From positions 62,001 through 126,000 of the forward strand of contig JAJNNY010000057.1 in the NCBI GenBank assembly GCA_022453515.1: a stretch of DNA of 64,000 bases. The letters run 5' to 3'. A program made the position numbers and the translations under genes. A model generated the notes under the pieces. It was not told where the DNA came from. It worked only from the letters and a program-made list of their open reading frames with translations, and searched no databases. This stretch comes from Astrocystis sublimbata. Its lineage: Eukaryota > Ascomycota > Sordariomycetes > Xylariales > Xylariaceae. Of this stretch, positions 11,923 through 25,179 are shown piece by piece. Positions within the stretch are counted from its first letter, which is position 1. Every line of letters begins with the position of its first letter.

Positions 11923-13531
11923 ATGGTCCGAGTCTGAATTCTTGGAGACCATCGTAAAGTTCTACTCGCCGGAGTCACCTGTCAAAGTCAAGTCAAAAGA
12001 TGGCAGGAGTCGGAAGAAGACTGATAAATCCAACATGCTCAAATTGGGTATTCGCCTCCTGTGAAAGATACTCGAGAACGAGGCGGGGCCAAGGAGACAT
12101 TAGTAGCACCGACAATGCATCCCCATGGGGTTATCAGATACAATGTTGTCAAGACTATGGCATCAGGGGCCTTGATAGGACGAAGCTGCATAAGCTGTCT
12201 TGAGGCTTTTACACAAAGTTAGACATAGTGAACAGGGTGACGTCAGTTAAGCTAGTCCCTCTCAATCTTGAAAGAACATCATATCTCATCTCGTGTATGT
12301 AACGTCCGCATTGCCCCAAGACTGATAGGTTATTACAGCCCAAACTCGCGGCGTGGAAATGAAACAGCGTTCATGCCTGTGTAGGACTTCGGCATCATCG
12401 AGGGTCTAGCCCCTCGAAATTGTTTTCATCTGATCATACGTAGTGTGTGTACGTGTGGCATTGTGTTGAAAGAAGTCTGAACAAAGAAAGTAACGGGCAG
12501 TGATTGCGAGATTCGATAAACCAAGACCCCCGCTATGTCCCCGAAATTACATAACAACATCATGACGGGAGCATGAATGAGAGATCTATCTACATGGCAT
12601 ACGTGGTTAGTAAAACCTCGATGCCAAGACGATGGCTCTCTAAACCTTTGTAGGCATGTCGGTCGATACCCTTCGAATCTCAACATCGTTAGCTGTCTGT
12701 TCATAGGCCCCGGCCTTCATTCGAGTTGGGAAAAGTCCAGATCCGGGCTTCATGCGGACATTGATCCCTACCTAAATTTACCTGGGCAGACTCACTCAAA
12801 TTTATCCTGGAGCTTAGCGACTTACTTGTACGCCTGAATTAGTAGGATAGACATCTCAGTTGGTTTCCTAAAGCTGCTTTTTAATGCTGTGCATCGAGTC
12901 AGTAAGCAAGTAAGTAAAAAACAAAACATTTATCTACGAGGCATTCTTCAAATAGATGAAGAGTATTCTATAGATTCACAACTTCAGTTTCATGATTGGG
13001 CAGATACCAAGTGTTGAAAACAACCAAACGCCATTATTACCATTTTCCCCCTTGGTGCCTATACAGACTCTACACACAACAGCACCATCTATCGATCTAT
13101 CTATCTATCTAGTCTAGTGTCTAATTGAAGGGGTGGGGTGGGGTGGGAAAGATCTATAAACTCTTTAACTCCTCTAGAAAGAAAGCGAGAGCAGAAGATC
13201 TAAGATATTATAATTAACATCTAGACAAAGAAGAGAAGAGAAAGAGAAAGAGAGAAGGAGGGAATCCCGTTGCGACTTCGCAGTTGTATTATATTCGTAC
13301 ACTCGTGCACTTTGACTTGGAATTGATCGGTCGGTCGATCAATCCATTAGTCCACCACACACACATCTGCCCCTAGCGAGAACCCATTTCGTTCTCCATT
13401 ATCGTTCCAGCAGAGCAGAGGAGAAGTCGGTTCGAAGTGCCATCCCATTGTTGCAATTCGTAAGCATCCAGCAGTCGTAATTATAAGCAAGTTGGCTGGC
13501 TGGCAGGCTCCCCTTCATTTCCTTGAATGAA
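11923..13531. other. Intergenic region downstream of the PKS
   Basis: No supportable gene. It holds a short TATC run (13091-13111), a GGGGT run near 13130-13145 and a purine-rich stretch near 13220-13262. The part nearest 13531 probably contains the 3' untranslated region of the minus-strand polyketide synthase. Confidence 0.55.
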
Positions 13532-16500
13532 TTACTGCTGCTGCTCGAGCGCTGCCTCGGCGCGAGTCTTGAGAACCTGCTCTGCGGCATCCAGGCACAC
13601 TATTGATCGAAACTGGTCAGCTTGAATGACTCTCAAGAAAAGAAAGAAAGAAAAAGACTCACGCTTCTTAATACTCGGCGCATCCATAATCTTAATCAGC
13701 GCAAACCCCTTCCCAACATGCGTCGAGAACCAGCGCAGGATCTCCACCGCCGTAATAGAATCGAGCCCGAGCTCAACAGGGCTCAAGCGGCGATCGATAG
13801 CAGAGCCCTCGGGCAGGCCCAGCAGCGCGCGCAGACGCGTCTCAAATGCAGCGGCGATGATGTCGGCCATGACAGCGGCGTCTTCATACGCTGCAAGTTC
13901 CTCCAACAAGCTACTTCCAGCGCCAGCATCGCCATTCTTCTTGTCGTCCGCGTCTCCGTGGCGCAGCGCAAAGTGGCTGAAGCGCAAATCAAGCGTCCAG
14001 TGCGGGGGGTGCGGGAGACCACGACGATAGCGGCGCAAGCCGGTGGTGATCTCGCCGGGCCCGGATTTGTCGGAAGGACGGCCCGTGACGATGGCCTCGA
14101 GGAACATGTGGTGCAGGTCGCGCTCCGAGATGGGCGGGTATCCGTCGCGCTCGAGGCCGCCGTAGAGGTCCTCGCGCTCGCGCTGCAGGAAGCCGAGGCC
14201 GTAGATGACGCCGATGTTGAGGGCCGTGCCGGGGAGGTTGTTGCGGCGACGGTAGGCGGCTAGCCCGTTCATGTACGCGTTGGCGGCCGCGTAGTTGGAT
14301 TGCCCTGCGTGCCCGCCGACGGCGGCGAAGGACGACGTCATGATGAAGAAGTCGATGTCCGACCCGGAGCCGAAGATCAGGTCGAGGTTCTTGGAGCCGA
14401 TTGTTTTAGGGCTGAGCACGCGGTGCCAGGTCTCGATGCTCATTTCTGAAAAGGAGCGGTCCTCGAGCACCATGGCCCCGTTGACTACGCCGCCGATGAT
14501 GAGGGGTGTTGAGCCGGCGATGGTCTCGCGCAGAGCCTTGAGGCTGTCGAGGCTTGTCACGTCGGCGCGCTCAATGCGGATGTCGGCGTCGTATTCGGCG
14601 TTCAGCTCGACCACCCAGTGCGGCGAGGTGGTGGGCGGGTTGCGCGAGGCCAGCACGATGTGCTTCGCGCCGCGGTTGAGGAACAGCCGGCACAGGCTCT
14701 GGCCGATGTCGCGCGTCAGGCCGAAGAGGAAGTACGTCTTGTGCGGGAACAAGAGCTGCTCGTCCGTCGTGTGGCGGATCTGCTGCATGATGTTGGGGTT
14801 GAGCTTCCAGCTGAGAACGCGGAACAGGGAGTCCATGGTGAAGCTGGAGCGCAGCTTGTCCACGGACACGGCGGTTGTGGTCGTCGTTGATGGGCTCGTG
14901 TTGGGCTTGAGGGCCGCGGTAATCGCATACCCCCAGAGGGATTTGGTGGCGACGGGGCCGTTGTACAGGCGCGGGGGAGTCTGGAGGCAGGTGAGCTGCA
15001 AACGGCGGAAGATCCTAGGCTTGTCTTGGTATGGGACGGTCGCCCCGATCCGCTCGGTGAGCAAGTTGTTATCGTCGAGGAAGTCGAAAATGACCGCATC
15101 GCCGGGGAGGGCGCGCTTCAAGTCGTTGACGGATGTTCGTGGATGCAGGCGGAGCAGCTCGAAATCGTTGTTCTCATCAATTCCAATGTTGATGTAAGGG
15201 GAAGTTTCTGCGTCAATTCAATCAGTCAGTGTTTGGACTTTGGTACATGCTTAGACATGCAAGTAAGTAGGGACGACGCGGCTGGTGTGGGATAAAAAGG
15301 GGGAAGCTTACCGGCGTCGTTGTAGCAAGGCTCGACGATGGTGATCTTCCAGCCCAAATCAAAGGCGGCTACCAGTTCCAATAGACATCTAACCATTCCG
15401 ACATCAGGATAGATGAGAATAATTGGCTTGCTATCACCGGACATGACAATCACTCGCGCGGCGGCCAAGTATCGAACGAGCTGGCTCACCAGCTCCGCGC
15501 TCGGAGGAGCGTCCTCTGGAATGGCCATGGCTGCCTTCGCCTTGCAAGTGGCATGAGATTCGTTCGCGCTAGAGAAAGCCAGCATGCGCTGATTCGTTGC
15601 CAACTCCTTGCCGACGCAGACGTAGCCAAAGACCTTGTCGTTGAGCTGCTGGGGAAATGAAGAGCTATATTCCACCTGAATCCCGATGTCATCCGGTCCC
15701 AGGTTCTCGCGGCCGACTTCTGTGGCGAAAACGTCGAGGCGGAAAGCAAAAGGTAGGGTCTCTACTGGAAAGACCTGGACGCGATGACGCAGGGTGTTCA
15801 AGGGGCCCACGACGATACGGCGCATGGCGTTGACCCGTTTATTGCCCGCCTTCCACGGCACGAAGCGGGGAATGTAGCGAAGTCCGTTTTTCATGTGAAT
15901 TTCAGGCTCTGGCTTGTTGCCCACGTCCACAATGTCTCGATTCATCAGTCGAAGGAACGCCGTGGTGATCGTGCTCTTGGGGCGTGAGTCGGAAAGCTCG
16001 AGGTCGACAACTTGCATCGTCAGGTCCTCGACCTCGGCCATGATGGTGCGGATGAACCCGAAGCTGGCCGCGTGTTCGGGGTTGCCGCTGACTGCGTCAC
16101 GGGTAAGCCAAAGGACAGTCAGGCCTGGCCGAAGCAAGGTGCGGAGCTGGTTCATCCGGTGCTCCGTCATGTTCGACATGACCGGCTCGTCAAGATCTGC
16201 CAACATAATGACGGCGGTGCACTCCTGCAAGTCCTGCGTCGACGCGTCGTCGAGGGAGCAGCTGATCATCTTGTTGCAGTTGTCGTGGAACTCGCCCCGC
16301 AAGCCGTGTACCAGCTCGTCGTCATTAAGCTCGAGAGCGCCATGCAGAATGAGGAGTGTATCAGTCAAGATACCAGAACGATCCGTCTCCGTCTTGGTGC
16401 CGGGTTTATGGTTTTGGTACAGGTGCACGTAGCAGTCGGTGAAGCCCCAGACGGAACCTCGATTGACGAACCCGTAAGCGGCTAGGCAATCTGGTGATGT

Positions 16501-19500
16501 CGTCGAAAAGGTCGAAGTCATTGAATCGTCGTCATAGGGAGCTGGTTCGTAGGGAGCGAAGAGGATCAGGAAACCTCCAGGTTTCATGGCCGAGCTGATG
16601 TTGTCCAGGCATGTGGCTGGATCTGATCCATGATTCAACAGCGTGGTGGAGAGGATCACGAGATCCAGCAGGACGTCGTGGCCGAGTTGGGTTGCCAGCT
16701 GTCTATCGAGGTTGATATCTCGCTCCTGGGCGCCCTCGATGGCTTGCAAACCCGGCTTTTTGCGGACAATAAGCGACTGGAACGAGTCGCCAAGGCCATA
16801 TAGGGTACTTCGATCAAGATCCGGAAATCTAGCAAGTTGAAGGACGTTCATTTGAGGAAAGCGGTGCGCAATCTGCTGGACAATTCGGCCAACAGTTCTG
16901 CAGTTAAAGGCGATGGATTTCACGTCCATGTCGATCATCGATAGCCGCTCCGAGATCTGGGACACGTCCATCTGGCTCGCTTCCTCGACAACCATATCCA
17001 AGAAGTCGGCGTGCAGGGAGGTGCTGATGATCTCATCGATCATGTCCTGGTCGTCAGTTGTTAACGTTCCATTCTGCGACGCGGCGCTGTGCAAAAAGAT
17101 AGAAGCGATACGGCGGGAGTCATCGATCACATCAAGTACTTCTTCATCTACCACAGACTCAACAGGGAAGGCTTCAACGCCGTCAATGGGGTCGAGGTGC
17201 ATGACTGTGTGAAGGTACATCTCAACATCATCCTTCGGGTTTGTATGAGCCCAGGCACGAACGATGAGATGCTCGACCTGGATCTCAGCTTCCCCAGCTT
17301 CGTTGTAGATGACGGCATCAACGGCGACCTCAGCCTTGGTATCCTCATTCGGCGGTGAGCAGTTGTTGATGTATGTATCGACGGTCAGGGTGTCCTGGGG
17401 GTTGGCCGCGGTGTCACCCTCCAACACAGCGAGGTTGAAATGAATTGCACCAATCCTGGTCGGCAAGAAGGTGGTCCAGAGAGATCTATCAATCTGTTAG
17501 TAAGCTCAGAGCATAAAACGGGTCGGGGGATGTGGTTGACAACTCACCCATCGCCAGGGGCAGCGAAAGCCAAGAAGGCAGGCTGGAAACAAGCGTCCAG
17601 CGTAGCGGGACTAATCTTGAGCGCAGTGGTCTCGTCGGCATGGGTTCGGTTCAAGGTCGAGCAGCAATACTCGAAGCGACGGTTGACAGAAGTCAGGGCT
17701 TTGAAGGGGCCCGTGTAATCCAGACCGGTGGACTTCATCATCTTGTAGAAAGAATCGGGATCAGCTGGCAGCGTCTCGGATTGAGGTGCTTGCCGAGAAG
17801 GCAGGGCACTCATGGAAGGTTTCCCCAGAAGAATGTACATCGAGCCAGAAGCGTGCCTTCGCATAGCATTGGAGCTGTCGACGCCAGTATCGACAACGCA
17901 AGAATATAGCTCGAAAGTAGCCTCAATGACACCGTCATCATCATATTCATCAGGCGAGATCGTGAGGCGAAACAAGGTCTCAACGCCCGAGCTACCCTCG
18001 TCAATGGCGATACCGCTATAGATCTCAACGTGATAAAGCTCCACGACAGATGCTGGTCGGCCAGCAAGATAGGAACGCGCCGCGTCAAGCGCCATGACAC
18101 AGTAGGCAGACGCGGGGAGCAATGCTTGGCCCTGAAACTTGTGGCCGGAGAGCCATGGGATCTGTTCCACCTTCAGGATATTACGCCACTTCAACTCATG
18201 CGTGCTGTCCTCGACGCACCGGAAACCCAGGAGCTCGTGGGGTGCTTCCGTCATGTTGTGGTATCGACGGGAGATGCGCGATTCGCGCCAATAGGCGACA
18301 GAGTGGTCAAAGGGATAAGCCGGCAGATTGAAGATTCGCGAGCTGAGCACTGCGGTCATCTCAGACTGCTCGATGTAGCTGCGCATGTCGACGGCCTTGA
18401 CACCGTATCTAGCCCACATGGAGCCGAGGAAGTTAGAGACGGAAGTGTCGCTATCGAACGACCGGTTCAAGGGCGACATGTACGGCATGTTGCGGTTGGC
18501 GTCGTGGCCGACAAGAGTCTGAGAGAAAGGACCCCGCAACGCTGGGTGAGGACCAACCTCTACAACACAGTCGTACTCGTCGCCATATTGTGACAGAGCA
18601 TATTCCACAGCGCCGCGGAATTGGACCCGGTTGACCATGTTGTCGGCCCAATATTGACAGTCGAGATCCGTTGCTTCAGTCAACGAGCGACCCTCCACGC
18701 TCGAGATCCAGATGGTGTCGTTTCCTCCAGAAAGAGGAGAGACGCCGTACTCCTGCATAAGCTTGATGTAGTGAGCGGCAGGCTGCGCCATGTGATGCGA
18801 ATGATAGGCAGTGTCAACACGCAACATGGTGGGGGACTTGTTGCTTTCCATCAGCTTGCCATAGGCCATGGTGACAGCATCGAGGTCGCCAGAGAGGGTC
18901 ACACTGTTGGGGCTGTTGCTTGCCGCAACGGAGATGCGGCCACGGAAAGCAGGATCACTCTCGCAGAACTCAAGAGCCTCATCCTCAGGCATGTTGGCCG
19001 CGCACATGCGACCGTCTTTCTGCGTGGGAGAGCCCGATATATGCGCCACCAAGCCGCGATAGTAGGAGATGACAATGGCATCCCGAGCGGAAAGTCTACC
19101 GGCAGCGTAGGCGGCAGCCATCTCACCGGAGGAATGGCCAACAACAGTGTGAAAGCCAATGCCAATGCTTCGCAGGAAGTCGATCAAGGCAATCTGCACG
19201 GCAGTGCAGAGGGGCTGCGACACAGCTGCTTCGCCGACGCGCGACGCGCCCTTCTCGGCCTTGATCTGCTTCTCCAGCGTCCAGGTGCAAGGCTGAGGAC
19301 ATTTCTGAAGATAGAGATCCAGCTTGCGGATGGTGTTGCGGTAGACGCGGCTTCGCACCAAGAGCTCCCGGGACATGGTCGCCCACTGTGCGCCTTGGCC
19401 GGTGAAGATGCCTAGGATGCGCAGAGGCGACTTCGTAGTGATGGTGCGGCCATGGTTCTCGTCGGGGATGGTAGTCTCGTTTTCTTTGAGAACGGCGCCC

Positions 19501-21212
19501 AAAGTGGCCACGATCAAGTCCTGGCTACCTGTTGAAGGAATCACGAGCCGGTGGGGGAGATCCGAGCGGTGCGAATACAAGTGCCACGCCAAGTGGACAG
19601 GGTCGACGGCATTGTTGCGGAGATAGGCATGGTAAGATTCGCAAACATCGCGCAGAGACTTGGGCGATGCGGCCGAGAGAACAATGGGCAGTTGAAAGTT
19701 GGAGGAGATGATGGCATAGTGGCGGGCATTCAGCTGTTTGTTGGTAAGTTTGAGTTTGTTGAATTGCGTCGCCAAGCCACCGGTGGCGTCGGTGATGCGT
19801 CCGGCCTGCGTGGCTGGGGACCGATTGGCCGCGCCGGGGCCGTGGATTTCAGGGGTATAAGCCTCAATGATAACGTGTGCATTGGCACCTCCAAAACCAA
19901 ACGAGTTCACGCTGGCTCGGCGAGGGTGTCCATCCGGCGGAGTAGGCCAGGTTGTCAAGGTGGTGGGGATTTCAAGGTGAGTGTAGAAGGGCTTGACCGA
20001 TGGGTTCAGGTTGTCGAAATGCAGATTCGGAGCAATGAGCCCGTGCTTCAAGCTTGCAACGACCTTGAGCACGCCCGCAAGACCGGCGGTAGCTTCTGTG
20101 TGTCCGATCACCGTCTTGATGGATCCGACAAGCATCTTGTTGGCCGGAGCAAGCGACATCTGAGTGTTGTCTTGGTCATCATTGGAGTCGCCGAAGAAAG
20201 CGTTGTTGATCGCAGAGGACTCCCGAGGGTCGCCGGCTTGGGTACCAGTGCCGTGGGCTTCAAAGTACTGGCAATGGTGCTTGGGGTTTTTGGGATCAAG
20301 GCCAGCTCGCACGTAGGTGTTGCGAATGAGCTCAGCCTGAGCCTCTGGGTTCGGCTCAGTGAGTTGGCCAGTCTTGCCGTCGGCATTGGAACCAATCTCA
20401 CGAATGACCGCCTCAATCTGGTCACCGTCGGCGAGAGCTTGAGACAATGGTTTCACGATGAGCGCTGCAATACCTTCGCCACGGGCGTAGCCATCAGCTC
20501 GGGTGTCCCACATGTGGCATTTTCCCGTAGGGCTGAGAAGACCGAGGGCAGATTCCACAATGAACTGGTCGGGGGTGATCATCAAGTTGGTGCCGGTGAC
20601 AACCGCAGCAGTGCAGTGGCCATCACGGATGTTCTGAACAGCCAGATGCAGGCCGACCAGGCCGGAACTGCAAGCCGTGTCGAGACACAGGGAAGGACCT
20701 CGAAAGTTGAACCAGTACGAGATTCGGTTAGCGATGACAGCGCGCGAATTGCCAACAGAGTGGTACTCCGAGGTGGTGAGGGGATCGCGTGCACTGAGAC
20801 CCTCGTAGTCAGTGGTCATGCAACCAGAGAAGACGCCCACGTTCTCGCCGCTGTACTGATCAATGGAGAAACCAGCAGCCTCCATGGCCTCGTACACAAC
20901 CTCAAGCAGGAGACGCTGCTGGGGGTCCAGAGCCTCAGCTTCCTTGGGGTTGATCTGGAAGAACGATGCATCAAAAGACGCGGGGTTTCCGCTCAACCAG
21001 TACGCCTTGGGGGAATTGGTAGTGCCGTGATACTTGCCATTGGGGTGGTAGAAGGCCTTGACGTTGAAACGATCAAGGGGGACCTCACGAGAGAGGTCTT
21101 GGGGGTTGCGAAGCAGCTCCCAAAGCTGGGAGGGCGAGGCCACATCGCCGGGGAATCGACAACTGCTGCCGACGATGGCAATGGGCTCACCAGGTTTCAA
21201 CACAGGCGACAT
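13532..21212 (-). CDS. Highly reducing type I polyketide synthase (KS-AT-DH-vestigial MT-vestigial ER-KR-ACP)
   Basis: Four exons on the minus strand: 21212-17548, 17485-15312, 15207-13663 and 13599-13532. The sum is 7452 nt, giving 2483 aa, a usual size for a fungal reducing PKS. Domains in order: ketosynthase with DTACSSG (Cys181), EAHGTGT (His320) and GHTEATAG (His371); malonyl-acyltransferase with GQGAQW and GHSSGE (Ser694); dehydratase with HKFQGQALLP (His1024) and LDACFQ (Asp1206); a C-methyltransferase region (about 1400-1560) lacking the glycine-rich SAM motif; a structural-KR and enoylreductase-like region (about 1640-1940) lacking a recognisable NADPH motif; ketoreductase with GLTRDIG (about 2109) and Ser/Tyr/Asn at about 2239/2252/2256; and a carrier domain with LGLDSIT (Ser2430). 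There is no thioesterase. Introns are 62, 104 and 63 bp, and the first has a perfect CTAAC branch site. Predicted role: iterative assembly of an unsaturated, unmethylated chain, unless partners act in trans. The last intron boundary was chosen to keep a sensible branch-to-acceptor distance. Confidence 0.95.
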
Positions 21213-24200
21213 GTTGAAACGCAGGGGTAAAGGGAAGTTCGTGCAAGATATTAGGTGTGATTAATTAAAGGAATTTGTGTCAACGATTGACAGAGTTGCA
21301 ATTGGGTAGTTGAGATACCAGCTATGTGTCAAAGGAGTGAAAGGTGTGAAAGGAGTGTGAAGGTTGAAGGTTGGATTGACAGTAAAGGAGGGTTGTCAAA
21401 TCTCAGCAAGAAGAATCGGAATTTGGTGAACCAAGAGGAGGGGTAAGTCGAGCATGCTCGGGGGATTCACTGATATTTAAGTCCAATTGTGAGAGGAAGA
21501 GAGAAGAAGAGCGAGGCAGATAGAATGGCAGTGAATCGGTCTGCAGGACGCTAGCGCAACAACATGTGCGTAGTAGGTCTAGATACCAGGAGTCAATCTA
21601 GGGTAAACTCAAGGCTTCGGCTAAGGCGCGTGGCTGCTGTGAATGAGAATGGCGTGAATACATCAGTGACAGTTGCCAAGTTCCTCCTGACAGAGTTTTT
21701 TCGAGGCCGCTAGCGAGATTGAACATGAAAGTTTGTAGCAGCATGATTCCAGTTCACCCCCAGGTTCTACTCCCTCGTTATACGACTTCGATAAGAAAGA
21801 TAAGAGTGAGCAGCAGTGTGCGTGGATGTAATTATCGGTCAAGCAAACAAACAGCCATATCACCTAGGATACAATGACGCTCGCTTCAGGGTTTTAATTT
21901 GCTCGCCCCTCAATGGTGATCAGGGAGTGAATTGATTATGTCAGGACATCACCTCACCTTTTCTAAATCTCCTTAACGTTACATTAAGCTCGCGTCCAGC
22001 TGTGGCAGGTTCAAGTACCACCTGCACAAGCAGGGTTTAATTTCAACTGGTGATGTACTGTAGAACAGTACGACACGCTTGCGCGATCTGGCATGAGACA
22101 GCCTGTAACCCAGATGTATGAGTATCACAACGCTGTGCATCAGTCGGTGGATGCCCCTGAGAGCCCTGCATGTACTCTTTTCGTAGGATTGATCAGAAGT
22201 CAGATTTAGGTTCAATGTGCCCTGGGTGCAGCATTGCCAACCAGGAGAGAGAGATGTTTGCATTCCCTACAGGCAATGTTCCTTAGCGTTGTCCCAATAA
22301 CGTGACCGTACACCACTGCGCTGTTGATTTTTCACCCAGAGGCGGCTTCTTGGGGGGAATTCGAAATCGGGATTCAACTTTGTGTGACCTGAACCAGATA
22401 ATGACTGTCCTACGACGTCATTGGTATCTACAACTCTACTGACCTGGGGCTAATCTGAACAATAATAAAGTCAAGTATCTATTGAAGTGCAAAAGTACTA
22501 ACAAAGCACGCTGACATGTTTCAATACGATTGTGATTGACTGGGGAAGATCGTAGGAGAGGCCAAATATGTTAAGAATAAAAGATCATGGCGGATTAAGC
22601 CTTGCCAGGCCCCTTGCACACCGTTGTAGTGATACGACTGCACGTGCACGTGGTGTGCATCTGTAGAGCGTTCATGCTTCATGTATGTGTTCCAGTCACT
22701 TTAGATGAGTAATCATTATTCACGAAAGCTGTGCTGAGCCTATGAACTATAGTTGGCACATCTAGTTCTGAAACTGTTCACAGATTAAGCTAGAATCGGA
22801 TAGATGAAGCTATTATCTTGCTCAGACCTGGAAAGAAAAGGGTATCTGTTGGAATCAATTGCATTTGTAATAATTAGGCAAGGTGCAGCAAGACTACAGG
22901 TTTCTTTTCCTTAGATATTAGTCAGATATATAGTTTGAGCTTAAGCCATGCGGGCTCAATTGGACAGGCTCATCTTTGTGGATTTTAGGGATGCAAAAGG
23001 CTTCAGCTTCGCGGAATGTTGCCATGATTGACAGGATGTGCAAGGTCGCACAGGGCTTACCCTCAAGGCTGGCACAACGTTTCTCCCTTGACAAAGAAGT
23101 AGCTAGGTGTCCAGCCCGGTTGAAGAGAGTGCTTGTGGCTGACTTCTTGAAAGTTTCAACAACAATAGTCCTGGGGGGATGCTAATTTAGTTGGTTGTGC
23201 TGAATTCGAGGTGTAGGTACTAGGCACGCTGACAACTATCAATAATAAATGGCGGGATAGTACATGTGACTACTTCGTCTTTGAGATTGATTGAACACGA
23301 GGATACACTAGGTATTAAAGTTTATTCTATGATACCAGTAATAGGGCTATGAGAACCGTGATGCTGCTAAAGAACTACATTTCATTTCACAAAATACTGC
23401 TTTCTAGCTGGAATTGTCATTCTAGAATAAAGCTTAGGAACGAAGTGATTGTATGCACAGGTGGGCATGCAACCTTAGGTTAGACTACTGCTCCACCACT
23501 TACACCTGTACAAGTCGAATCGATTAGCTGAACCTACAGGATAAGTGAACCTCGATCGAGTTTATCCTTTGATGTTATGTTTGCATAGGAGCGTCTCACA
23601 AGGCATGGGTTGCCACGAGATCTCAGACGCATTTGAGTCAGTATGTGACAGATCGAGGCACAATGAATCAAAACTCCGCCTCCATGGGCTTGGGTACGCA
23701 GTGTGTCGATAGCGGAATGATGTCAATCTGGGGAGGCCACTGACAGGGAGTACGCAACTCGGTGAGGCTTATATCTCCAAGATCATGCAGTGGCAAAGAA
23801 TAATTACATGCAGGGAACCCATCCGACAACAATTAAAGAGTCACAACGAGCGACGTTGAAACGGTGGCGTCTCATACTGCTGTTGTCTTACTGGCTGTAG
23901 GATTTAAGGTTTGTCTACCGACTTACACTATCGTGAGACAATCTGCAAGGTCTAGGTTCTGGGTTGGAGTCATTGTCCTCGCAGAACAATACCTCGAGGC
24001 ACAATTTTGGATATGGCTCAACGACATGTCAAATATCACATACATTGGCCAAGGCTGCAGGACAGAGAAAGGGAGGATGGATAATGACATTCAAGCCAAG
24101 GTTTTCCTATGGGCATCACGGCGGCAGATACTGCAATGATTTTAGTCCTTTTTTGTGTAATACTTCAGATAGGCCTGCACACAGGGAAGAGGCGACTAGA

Positions 24201-25179
24201 CAAATTGACATTCTTGTACATGACTATGCGCCAAAAATATCTGCCACCAAGGCTTCAATGTGCAAAAGCGCTTGGTCCGGAAACCAATTGAGTCCTGACC
24301 ATGATGCAGGCTAATTCTCTCCAACATGGGGTGATATGCGAACACTACCTTAAGTACTTACCTAGGTACTCAAGCGTCATGATGTGCTGTTGACTCACCT
24401 ATGTCCCGCACCGAACTGGAACCAGGAACGAGATTACCTGTTTCAACTTGAGGGGGACGAGATGAACGAAGGTAGGCCTCCCAGTCTCTCCTCAGACCTT
24501 TGCTTGCTTTGCTCCGCACGGGCTTTTCTGGCTGAAGGGGGTCTCAGTGGTCTGGTCTGTCTGTACACCTTCATTTATTTTGCCGCTCTTTGCCGCTCTC
24601 GTTTGGAGCCCCAATCAAGCTTAATTAAAGTAACCGTTGCAAACTCGAGGTGCAAGTGCAGGATCTGGTGCTACGGTAATTACGCTCCTAATTATGGTTT
24701 TCCCCCAGCCGCTTGCTTTGACTGCGGCATCGAGCTGACTGACTAAGGTAATACCTACCTTCCTAGCTGGTACGACTTTTCCAACATGGCACGGCATTGT
24801 ACTGAACATGGCAAAATTCATTAAGGGAGGAAGCTTCCGCACACACACGTTCCAAGGAGAAGAGTTCTAGTTCTAGTTCTACAACAGCCAACACACGACA
24901 TGCGACCCTGTTCGGCTCGGTGTGTTGTCTGAGGTAGTAGGTTAGGTAGTATGTACACATTACACGGCGTAGCCGATATTCCTCAGTAACACCAAAACGC
25001 CCGCTAACCATGACGTTTCTGGAGAAAAGTCTCGACCATAATTACCTTACAGCACCCCATCCACCCACTCTCAGGCAGCACAAGAGCAAACAAATGGCCA
25101 TAATCGTAATAGCGTGCAAATGTGACTAGGTAGTAGGTAGGTAGGTGCTTAGACCTAGGGTATCAATTTGTGTAAGTAA
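21213..25179. other. Long intergenic region upstream of the PKS
   Basis: Nearly 4 kb without a supportable gene. A TATA-like TTAAATA on the minus strand at 21474-21480, about 265 bases upstream of the PKS start, could be its core promoter. Scattered frames (for example 23864-24314 and 24384-24746, plus strand) are short and not assignable. CCTA/TAGG runs occur around 24350-24370 and 25125-25145. Confidence 0.5.

Noticed and set aside
19551..21230. A 559-codon open frame on the plus strand opposite the PKS KS-AT exon
   Set aside because: It mirrors the codon pattern of the real minus-strand PKS, has no recognisable domain, and similar long antisense frames occur opposite vps13 and the DUF3429 gene.
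23864..24314. Possible fungal rhodopsin-like (SAT4) membrane gene relic
   Set aside because: Hydrophobic patches are visible, but in different frames with no conserved motif order or convincing introns.
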